64,000 bases of DNA. Source: Nectonema munidae (Eukaryota; Nematomorpha; Nectonematoida; Nectonematidae). Of this stretch, positions 24,391 to 34,787 are shown piece after piece (position 1 is the stretch's first letter; each line of letters opens with the position of its first letter). The stretch covers positions 467,001 through 531,000 of the forward strand of contig JAUIRK010000077.1 of assembly GCA_030549495.1 (NCBI GenBank), in the 5' to 3' direction. The translations under genes were made by a program, and so were the position numbers. The notes under the pieces are model-generated. The model was not told the DNA's origin and searched no databases. It worked only from the letters and a program-made list of their open reading frames with translations.

Positions 24391-24666
24391 GTGCGTATTT
24401 TACTTCGTTTAATTTTTTCTGGTAGTTTAAAAAATTTTAAGATTATTCAATCTTTAACGCATTTAGGTTTAAGTTTGCGTTATAATGTACAATGTTATAA
24501 AGAATATATATTGTACATAATTATAAAACCAATGAGATTATGGAAAAGTTTATTTAAAAAGAATTGGTGTCTAAAAAGCTCAAAAAGTTATATAGATGAT
24601 ATAAAATTTAAATTTATTTGTGGAGCTATAGGCTTTTTCACTCACCTTCAAATACATTGGGGGTGA
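24391..24666 (+). other. Unrecognised 91-codon open frame
   Basis: An open frame rich in Ile, Leu, Lys and Ser with no domain I recognise. The length is somewhat above what this AT content gives by chance, but there is no other coding evidence. Possibly transposon debris next to the hAT end at 24308-24336. Confidence 0.15.
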
Positions 24667-25057
24667 AGCGGATGTGCGCACTTCGTTGACATATATACTC
24701 TAATTATAAAAATTTAAATGCAGAAGTTATTATAAGTTGTTTTGAAGACGCAAGAAGGTAAATAAAATGTTTTTCTTTTGCAAAAATTTGTTAATTAACG
24801 GTAATAAAGTTTATATTTAAAAATGATTAAGAGCAAAACCATATATTTTCAAAGTGTCTGACTACTTACTGAACCAGAATCAAAAACTGATTGAAATAGT
24901 TAATGATTTGTCTTGAAAAGTATACAGGTGATGATATCATTTGAACATTAGAAGAAGAGTGGACATATAATTGTTTTTTTGAGCGCCATTTTGTTAAAAT
25001 TATGTTAATTTCAGTTGAAAAAGAAAAATTGAATTTTAAAATGGGGTCAGTAAGTAG

Positions 25058-26200
25058 TTAGACAGATTTCGAAATGTAGAGTATTTTCATCGAGAAGTGC
25101 GTGGCTTTTGTCGAACTATAAATAAAGTAGGCTTCATTTAGATTTGACTTAGTAGTTTTATGACTATTAGAAAAGTACATAGTCTTGCATTTATAAAGAT
25201 TTATTTCGATAAAATTGTGATGTAACCATTTGTGGAGTGAATTAAAGCAATCAAATGAGATGTCTTCTTTAAATGGAATTAAAAGATTTATCTCATCTGC
25301 ATACATGAGCAAATCATTGTCATAGCAGACATCGGAAATATCATTCAGGTAAGTCAAGAACAATAAGGGCCCAAGGATTGAGCCCTGGGGAACCCTACAT
25401 TTATCTAATTTCAAATCAGATGGTGTATGATTAATAAAAACAGACTGATATCTTGATTCGAGATAAAATTTGAGCAGTTTACAATCAAATCCATAGAGAC
25501 TAAGCTTATGAATGAGATTAAAATGAGTTATTGTATCAAAAGCGCCAGAAAGATCCAAAAAAAATTGTAACTAGAGATAAGCCATTATCCAAATAGTAAG
25601 AAACTTTATTGACAAAGATGGAATGAAGTAAAGTAGTTGAGTGATGCTTTCGAAACCCAAACTGTTTCTCATATATAATATTGTTTTGCTGAAAATATTT
25701 GTAAATTTGCAAATGCAAAAGCTTTTCGAATATTTTAGACAATGAGGAAATAATGCTAATAGATCTAAAATTAGAAGCATTAAATTTATTACCCTTTTAA
25801 ATACAGGAATAACTTTGGTATACTTAAAAACAAATGGAAAAGTACAATGTGATATGCAAGAGTTGAGACCAATTAGTAAGTATTTGGCCAAAGTTGATAA
25901 AACAAGTTTGATATTAGCTAATTTCATTTGATTTACAGTCAAAAGAATGTCATTCATAGTGAATGATGTAAACTAAAGAAAAAGAGTTAGTTCTTCAAAA
26001 AAAAGTACTAGTAATAGCCTGCGGCTCAGACTTTGCTTTCTTAATGAAATTATAATTAAAAACATTATCAATAAAACTATATCACCGTTCTTCAAATAGA
26101 TTTTATTATTCTTGCTTCTTTTAAAACATTTGTTATGTTTGTTCACATATCTTTAGAATTAAAGGAGTCAAAATACTTTAGAAAATATAGTTTTTTCTCG
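25058..26200 (-). mobile_element. CR1/Jockey-like LINE, RT fragment
   Basis: The minus strand encodes much of a LINE RT. Upstream pieces near 26160-26110 read KKLYFLKYFDSFNSKDM, the usual linker. The 25571-25957 region gives KYTKVIPVFK and LLALFPHCLKYSKSF-like blocks. The 25058-25558 frame gives DLSGAFDTITHFNLIHKLSL, VPQGSILGPLLFLTYLNDI and MYADEINLL. The catalytic YADD is YADE here, and several frame changes break the copy. It could belong to the same family as the 3' piece at 6090-7058, but the two do not overlap, so this cannot be tested here. Confidence 0.8.
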
Positions 26201-26874
26201 GTAGGATTTTTACCCAAATACACCCAAATATACACAAATACATCCATATTTACAAATAAGAACTTGAAATTAAAAATAATATTAAATAATTGTTTAAAAT
26301 AAAAAGATACACAGATATTTAAGTTTGAACAAGAGCTAGTAATAGAGTATTGTTATATATTTTTATGTCACCCATTTTCTTGCCAGGCTACACATATTAG
26401 TAATTATTTAAATTAAAAAAAAAATAGATTAATTTTTTATAATTCAATATCAAATTTATAATTTTATATTAGTTTTATCCTGAAAATAATTCTTTTATGT
26501 ATATTTAACTTATACTTTTAATATTTAAATTTATTTTCATCTGTTTGGGTGTATTTCAGTTAATACACCCCAAGGCTCCCAATGCTAAAAAAACAAATTC
26601 ACAAAAACTGTGATTAATCATCTTAAATTTGTAAAAGCCTCATGCCAGCTTTCGAAATCCTTGCATTTTACAAGCTGTGTCAAATAAAATAAAACAACAA
26701 CAACAACAATTAATACTGTTTTCAATCAACAACACCCTCAATCTTTAAAAATGGCGAATATTATTTACTCCTAGAGAAATATCTACAAACAGGACCTCTT
26801 ATTAATTATACCTTTACTAATTAGAGTTAAAATTTTTATCTTTATACCATATCACTCTCTCACACTCATTTCAC

Positions 26875-27931
26875 ATGTCTAACCCAAAACGTGCACGTCA
26901 CGATGATACCCCTAACCTTACCTCTACCCAATTAATAGCAAATCTCTTCAATGAATTCATAGCAAATTCCTCTCTAAATGCAGAAGACCTTACCCTCCTT
27001 AATAATCTAAAATGTGAAGTAACTCTTGCTCACTCCAACAAAATTGAACAACTCTCTCATACTCACCACCCACATACTCCACCTTGCCCCTCATTATCTA
27101 CATACCCACAAGTCTCATCCATAACCACACCTAGCTTATCCAACAACATTTAGGATAGACAAAAACCCTCTCCACCTAAGTCTAAGTCATCTCTAAATAG
27201 TGAGCTTACTCTAAAAATAGCCCCCCTTACTCCCTCTGACTCTAAAGCCGAGAAAGCTGCCTTCCGACAAAAAATAGTCAAAAACTTAGAAACCAATAAA
27301 AACAAACTTACCATCTCTAATACACGGTCTTCAAATAGTGGCACTATTTATTTCCAATTCTCTAAACCTGAAGAAAAAGCACTAGCACATCAAACTCTCC
27401 ACAATAACGGCATTAAATCCGAAGATTTACCTATCCTCAAACCCCGCTTCCTACTTAGAAGCATACCTATAACCACACCACTTTCTTCTCTCTCCGAAAC
27501 CATTGCTAACGAAAACTTAAACCTAAAAAATATTGGCACCCTTAATACCGTACGCCAAGCCGGTAACACAGGAACCTTCTCTTATAGTGCTATATTAGAA
27601 CCTAGCAACCCTAACATTTTTAAACATCTACTTAAATCTCCTATACTCTTTGTTGACCATCACATTCTCACTCTAACCTTAGCAAAACCATTACATCGCC
27701 AATGCCAGAATTGTCTAAAACACAATCACTCAACGAACAAATGCAAAGCTGCATCACCAAATTGCGATCACTGCGGAAATCGAGGCCACTCTATATCGGA
27801 ATGCATCTTCAAAAATGTTCCACAAAACTCTCATACTTTAATTGTCACAATCACCACAACGCTACATCCAAACATTGCGAATTCCAAATTAAACACACAC
27901 AACACATCCAAAATCAACATAACCTTTTAAT
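26875..27931 (+). pseudogene. LINE ORF1 (gag-like, zinc knuckles), damaged
   Basis: From the ATG at 26875 the frame runs through one in-frame TAG at 27151-27153 and then stays open to 27931. It includes two CX2CX4HX4C knuckles, CQNCLKHNHSTNKC and CDHCGNRGHSISEC. A third knuckle-like block (NCHNHHNATSKHC; the first Cys appears as Tyr) lies in another frame that runs to 27950. A frameshift between knuckles 2 and 3 is therefore likely, supported by the related copy at 7440, which has CCINC at the matching place. The shifted frame ends at TAA inside ATGCTAA, overlapping the ORF2 start. ORF1 proteins of this group bind element RNA. Confidence 0.75.
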
Positions 27932-27943
27932 AAGCAAATTCCT

Positions 27944-30785
27944 ATGCTAAATTTTCTCCACATTAACCTCAACCACTCTAATGCCGCTTGGACAAACCTA
28001 TATAACATTCTAATTTCAAACTTTTTTGATGTAATATCTATTAACGAACCATATCCAAACCTCTCTTCTATTATACCAAATTATTTAATATATCACACGT
28101 CACCTTTATCCTGTTATTCAGCATGCATCTACATAAAATCAACCGTTCACCACACACCATTACCACGATTCTCTTCCAACAATTTTTACTTTGTTCTTGT
28201 TCACACCAAACCTCACCCTCTTCTTTTCGCAACTCTTTACTCTCCTTCCTCACACCCAATAGCCATCCCCTCTGATTTCTCCCAATCACTAACACTTGCA
28301 ACATCCACACTCCCGTCTACATATCATTTAATCATCTCAACTGATTGCAACGCTCGATCACACATCTGGGACCACAAAGAAAACCCACTAGGACAACAAG
28401 TCATCAATTTCTTATGTTCGAACAACCTATATCTCGCTGACAAATCTAAAAACCCTACATACCAACACTCTTGTAACAACGAACAATACACTTCTCACAT
28501 TGACCTCACAATAACCACTTCAAATACTCTCAATCTAATATCCAATTGGTCAATCTCAGACATCCCATCAGCTTCAGATCACGCCTTCATAACATTTCAA
28601 CTTCACATAAACACTACAACCATCAAAAACTTTAACAACATTATAAAAAAGAACACCACTCACTGGCTTACATATCTCAACATTCTCAACAACTCACTCC
28701 CTATATTAACATCCCTCTCCTCTCCCACTTACATCGATAAAGCAGCACTATCTCTCAATGATCATGTCTCACATTCCATCTTATCCTTCACTCCTATCAA
28801 CCCATTTCCTAAAAGAAAACATGCCTATTTCTGGACACCCGAGTTGAATGCAATAAAAAACAATCTAAAACGAATTATCAAAACCCTACGAAAATCTCCT
28901 ACTCCCTTAATCATCTCAATCCATTCTACTGTTAAAAAAGAATACAAACAGGCAATACTTCAAGCTAAAAAGAACTCATGGGTAAAATTCACCAGCCAAC
29001 ACTCAAACAACCCATGGAACATCATTAATAGGCTAACTAAAAAGAAAAAACCTTCTATTCTCCCCGAAACAATACTGCCCTGCTCATCCGATCATACAAC
29101 ACACTACAACCCACCATTTCTATCGACAATCTTTCCCCCCGACTCTCCCTCTTCTGATCTCCCCTTTCACCACACAATTCGAGAACACTCTAAAAACATC
29201 ATTCACTCCATCCAAAACCCTATTTTTCCTCCAATCACACTAAATGAATTAAACATAGCAGTAAACGCTCTTAAAACAAATGCCTCATCTAGCTACGACC
29301 ATATCTCACCCAAACATATTAAAAAATCAATACACATTCTAAACAAACATTTACTCCTTATTTTCAATGCATGCCTTACTCATTCACATTTCCCCAACGT
29401 TTGGAAAATCGGCAAACTCATACTCATTCCTAAACCCAATAAAGATTCAAGCCTCATTCAAAATTGGCGACCAATCACTCTACTACCCATACTAGGCAAA
29501 CTTTTCGAAAAAATCATTCGCAAACGTCTAGTCCACTACATCCTATCCCGTAACCTCATTCATCACACGCAATTTGCATACCTTCCCAACAAAAATACGG
29601 AAACAGCACTATCGCGTCTAACCACCTACCTTGACTCTTCTCTTTCTACTCAGAAAATTTCTTCTACAATCTTCTTAGACATAAACAACGCTTTCAACTC
29701 AGCCTGGCATCCTGCCATCATCACTAACCTTGCACACAAATCATTTCCTCCTTACATCATCAAATTTATAAGCTCATACCTTTCAAACCGCTGTCTCATT
29801 TTCCGACATCGCGCTTCCCTTTGCATCCATAAGCTAACCCTCTCGACTCCCCAAGGAGGATGTCTTTCTGATATCCTCTGGCTAGTTCTCATAGACCCGC
29901 TTCTCGATCTAATCCACACCAACACTGATTTCTCCCAATGTTTTTCAGACGACATATTATTCACCTTCACCAGTAACTCTCAACAAGAAAACCTCACCAA
30001 ATCCTCTTCATTTCTACTAAGGCTACAAGAAAGAGCAAACACACATAAGATATTCTTTAACTCCAGCAAAACAAACCTCATTCACTTTACACGCAGACGC
30101 ATAGAACATTTACCCCTTCATTTAAATACCTCTACTTCTATAACTGCATCAAAGACTATCAAATATCTAGGACTAAACCTTCAGTCCAACCTAAAATTTT
30201 CAATACACTTTAAAAAAATATACCAAAAACTCTCAGTCACCCTTTTTTCACTTAAAAGCGCTATCTCTTATAAATGGGGCCTCCGTCCCAAACACACCAA
30301 ATACATATACATATCCTTAATCCTACCAGTAATTCAATACGGAATTCTTTACTGGGGCATCTCCTTAAAACACCCCACAACCATACATTTTCTTAACAAG
30401 ATACACCGTCTCTGTCTACTTTGCATCACCAACGCATATCGTACTACTTCCACACAATGCCTAGAAATTCTAACTAACACCCTACCATTAAAACTCCAAC
30501 TTAAAAAAACTATTATTAAGCGCTTCATCTTGACATACAACAACTTAATTCCCCCATTTCATCCGATCACACCCCACCACAATACTCCATCCTATTCTTT
30601 CTACTCACATCTATTAGCAAAATACGCTCCAAATATTGCTAACTACCTAGTTCATCCCTCGATACACCCATCTCTTTTAACTCACCCATCTGCACAAAAC
30701 CCTCTCAAAACATCCATATGCAAAAACAAATTTTTTGCAAAACAATCAATTTCATACCTTCGCTCTACTTCTTCGCCAACCCTAA
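27944..30785 (+). pseudogene. LINE ORF2, endonuclease and RT part
   Basis: Open from the ATG at 27944 up to the insertion, about 947 codons. The APE-type endonuclease occupies roughly residues 1-220, with the expected blocks present: HINLN, SINEPY (E35), YSPSS, STDCNARSHIW, SHIDLT and SDH. The RT spans roughly residues 430-700: LIPKPNKDSSLIQNWRPITL, FLDINNAFNSAWHPAIITNL, STPQGGCLSDILWLVLIDPL and CFSDDILF. The catalytic motif is FSDD in place of the usual YADD; both aspartates remain. The frame continues 16 codons into the inserted element before a stop at 30838. RNase H follows on the far side of the insertion. Confidence 0.88.
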
Positions 30786-30807
30786 TTAGAGTCCTGGGAC
30801 CAAAAAT

Positions 30808-30824
30808 CTCGATTCAGAAAGTGA
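30808..30824. repeat. Terminal 12-bp motif, left end
   Basis: CAGAAAGTGACA occurs about 25 bp inside the left end of the 10.4-kb element and again near 31137. The same motif, in both orientations, is clustered at the right end (40990-41146). Confidence 0.6.
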
Positions 30825-31779
30825 CACGACCACTTTGATCTCGATTTTCTCAGAACTTACTGGTCCGATAGGGAAACTGATATCGGGGATGGATAGGGAT
30901 AAATTATTCCCGTCTTGTGTACAAATTTGGGACCATTTCGATTTGTCGTTTCAGAGTTATTAGCGATCTAGTTTTTGAAGCCTGAGCGAGTTGGTTTCTG
31001 ATACCGTAAGCGTATAAAGAGTTTAATATTCGTTCGGGGATCATTAATCCCTACCGAATGAAGCAAAAAAAAAATTCGGGACCATTTTGACTTAGAAAAT
31101 TTTCATCAAATTTGATAAAATTTTGAAAAATGGCCAGAAAGTGACATAAAAATGAAAATTATCTCACCATTATATTAAATATTTTAGAACCTTCCTTTAT
31201 GAAAAAGTTATAAATAAAAAGACTATCCGATGGAGAATTGTCCGCTCTTTCTAATGGTAAAGGTTAGAAGTTTGTAGGTAGTATAGTTTCAGAGAAAAAA
31301 CGGTTTAAAGTCAAAAAATGATAAAAATTATTAAATTTTTGTAGTATTTTTCGCCTAGGTCTGAAAGTATCAAACTAATTTCTAAGATTTTTAATATATA
31401 AGTAGAGTAGACAATTGTTCATAAGATAGCCAAGTTTCAAATTGCTACGATTAATATAAGTCTTTTTTATATACGCTCAAATGGTTAGTACTTTTTATGG
31501 TCTACCTGTTTTTTCTTAATAACTTTTTAATTATAAAAGATATTCAAATTCTGATTTTAGATTCGTAATCTGGGCTTATATTCACGTATAATAGGTTAAT
31601 TATCAAGATGAAACAAAAATTTATTTATTTTTGTCTCTAACTGCCGAGCCAAAACGACAGTAGATATGAAATTTCTATCAACGGATTCGGAATCAGCGTA
31701 GTCTATTTAGTCAGAAAAGACTTATATTATGATAAATTTCGATATATTTCAATTTTTGCAATTTTGGAACAAGCTGTAG

Positions 31780-32690
31780 TTCGGGAACGGTATGAGATAT
31801 GAAAAAACTAATTGCATATTTGGAATCAGCATAAAAATCCCTATCTAACTGTACTATAAAATTATAATTAGTTTGAGAAAATAAAAAAATATTCGCGAAA
31901 AACGCTTAAACGTGCTCTAAATCGCTTGAAAATAGTGGCAAAATGCTTATATTTGAGTAAAATATCACATTGTGAAATTATATCAGATTTTTATTGTAAG
32001 CAATGTAGTCAGTGAGTGACAACATTTCCTAACTTTTTAATTGGAAGAGATATTCAAATTCTGATTGCAGATTCGGAATCTACACATAAATCCCTCTTAG
32101 AAACAGTTATAAAAAAATTTCGAAAAAATTCTCCAATACCCCCCCCCCCTTGGGAAAAAAAGGTCCGTTAGTGATATTTCGTCCTAACTTTTTATTTAAA
32201 AGAGATATTCAAATTCTGATTGCAGATTCGGAATCTACGCATAAAACTGAGTCAGAAACAACTATAAAAATTTTTTCCAAAATTTTGAAAATTTTCCCGT
32301 GGATCGGGAACGGTATGAGATATAGAAAAACTGATTGCACCGTTGGAATCAGCATCAAAATCTATATAAGACAGTACTATAAAATTATAATTAGTTTGAG
32401 AAAATAAAAAAATATTCGCGAAAAACCCTTAAACGTGCTCTAAATCGCTTGAAAATAGTGCCAAAATACTTATATTTGAGTAAAATATCATATTGTGAAA
32501 TTATATCAGATTTTCATTGTAAGCAACGTAGTCAGTAAGTGACAACATTTCCTAACTTTTTAATTAGAAGAGGTATTCAAATTCTGATTGCAGATTCAGA
32601 ATCTACGCATAAATCCCTCTCAGAATGAACTATAAAAAAATTTTCGAAAAAATTCTCCAATACCCCCCCCTTGGGAAAAAAAGGTCCGTT
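31780..32690. repeat. Direct repeat of about 520 bp in the left arm
   Basis: The stretch beginning ggaacggtatgagatat at 31785 recurs from 32308 in the same orientation, including cgcttaaacgtgctctaaat-like sequence, gacaacatttcctaac and one 153-bp-type unit with its poly-C tract. Evidence of local duplication in the noncoding arm. Confidence 0.7.
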
Positions 32691-32970
32691 AGTGATATTT
32701 CGTCCTAACTTTTTATTTAAAAGAGATATTCAAATTCTGATTGCAGATTCGGAATCTACACATAAATCCCTCTTAGAAACAGTTATAAAAAAAATTTCGA
32801 AAAAATTCTCCAATACCCCCCCCCTTGGGAAAAAAAGGTCCGTTAGTGACATTTCGTCCTAACTTTTTAATTAAAAGAGATATTCAAATTCTGATTGCAG
32901 ATTCGGAATCTACGCATAAATCCCTCTCAGAATCAACTCTAAAAAAAATTTCGAAAAAATTCTCCAATGT
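32040..32970. repeat. 153-bp-unit array 1 (left arm)
   Basis: Five units marked by attcaaattctgattgcaga at about 32050, 32206, 32575, 32727 and 32881. The wider gap contains part of the 520-bp duplication. Each unit includes a C7-C12 tract followed by ttggga. Short open frames here (for example 32671-32862) come from the repeat phase and are not genes. Confidence 0.85.
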
Positions 32971-32999
32971 CACTTTTTCCTGGGACCATTTTGAAAATC

Positions 33000-34720
33000 A
33001 AAACTGCAAGTCCAATCTTTCTGAAACTTGGTATAGTTATTCATAAGTATAATCCCTCTCATATCCATGTCTTATTTTGGTCACGTTCTCAATATTTTAG
33101 GATTTTAGCCGTTTCGGTCGCCATATCTCGGGAAGTATAGCAGCTATGGAAAAACGGAATACACCGTTAGAATCAGCATCTAAAACTAGCCCAGAATACA
33201 GAATATCAAACTCATAGACAAAGGCAATCATAAAATTTAAAAAAATTGTATATAGTTATATAGGATAATGTACCAACTTTGGCGCTGAATTGTGTGAAAA
33301 GTATAGCTGAAGTGTCAAAACTAATAGAATATTCGAAATCTACGCAAAAAACTGATCCAGAATACACTATTTCAAATTTAGTTATAATTTTAATAATATG
33401 TATAAAAATAATTCAAAAAGTCAACTCATATACTATATATATGTGTACAAAGTATAGGGATTTTCAGTAACATTTCCAAATTGACATATTGAAAAACTAA
33501 TATTTGCGATAACTCAGCAATTATAAGTCCAATCTTGTATTAATGGGTATCAAAATGTTCGTCTCTGCAAGAGCTTTCGAATGATACCAGTTTCAAGTTG
33601 ATCGGCCTTGTCGTTCAGGTTTAGAATCAAATGCCACTTTTTGAGCTAAAAAAAGGACTTAGGGTTAAGTATAATCACTGATATAGACCTCTAAAATAAA
33701 GAAAATCTAACATATTAAAGTACTATCCGATGTAAAATTTAATTTTCTTTCGAATGGCGTATGTTAGAAGTCTGTAAGTAGTGTAGTTCCAGAGTTACAA
33801 TGCTTTAAATGTCCAAAAATGAGAAAAAACATCAAATTTCACATAGGGTAGTATCTAAATCGAAATATACAAAGCCGATCTCTTAGATATTTTACAAAAA
33901 GATTCTTTCAATAATTTTCTACAACTTTGTAAAGTTACAAATGGCTGCGATAAATATAAATACTTTTTATACACTCTGAAACTTATCTATATACATGTAC
34001 AAATAGTAAAATATTCGATATCTTTGTAATTATAGGAGATATTCAAATTCTGTTTGCAGATTCGGAATCTACGCATAAAACTGAGTCAGAATCAACTATA
34101 AAAAATTTTTCGAAAAAATTCTCCCATACCCCCCCCCTTGGAAAATTGATGTCACTTTTTGACATATCGTCCTAACTTTTTAATTAGAAGAGATATTCAA
34201 ATTCTGATTGCAGATTCGGAATCTACGCATAAAACTGAGTCAGAAACAACTATAAAAAAATTTTCGAAAAAATTTTCCTATACCCCCCCCTTGGGAAAAA
34301 AGGTCAGTAAGTAACAGTTTTCCTGGTAATATTAAAAAAATGTCATAACTTTTTAATTAAAAGAGATATTCAAATTCTGATTGCAGATTCGGAATCTACG
34401 CATAAATCCCTCTCAGAATCAACTATAAAAAAATTTTCGAAAAAATTCTCCAATACCCCCCCCTTGGAAAATTGATGTCACTTTTTGACATATCGTCCTA
34501 ACTTTTTAATTAGAAGAGATATTCAAATTCTGATTGCAGATTCGGAATCTACACATAAATCCCTCTTAGAAACAGTTATAAAAAAATTTTCGAAAAAATT
34601 CTCCAATACCCCCCCCTTGGGAAAAAAAGGTCCGTTAGTGATATTTCGTTCAAACTTTTTATTTAAAAGAGATTTTCAAATTCTGATTGCAGATTCGGAA
34701 TATAGGATTAGTAAAGAAAA
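33000..34720. repeat. 1.7-kb direct repeat flanking the recombinase gene, left copy
   Basis: From gtccaatctttctgaaactt at about 33009 to the end of the 153-bp-unit array 2, this matches 38765-40480 in the same orientation. The first 1 kb is near identical; differences include taaaactagc versus gaaaactagc. The tail of each copy is an array of 153-bp units (here at about 34051, 34196, 34370, 34525 and 34672). Confidence 0.85.
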
Positions 34721-34762
34721 AAATTAAATAGTAAATAGACAAAATTAAAAAGAGGTAACAAA

Positions 34763-34768
34763 TTTATT
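34763..34768 (-). terminator. Candidate poly(A) signal of the recombinase gene
   Basis: AATAAA on the minus strand about 20 bp past the stop codon of the recombinase gene. Good placement for a compact gene, but the motif is common in this AT-rich DNA. Confidence 0.35.
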
Positions 34769-34787
34769 TAAAATATATTAAAAATAT

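Noticed and set aside
32150-33046. Open frames sharing a DIQILIADSESTHK-type sequence
   Set aside because: They recur wherever the 153-bp units occur and follow the repeat phase; the same peptide arises only because the unit length is near a multiple of three.
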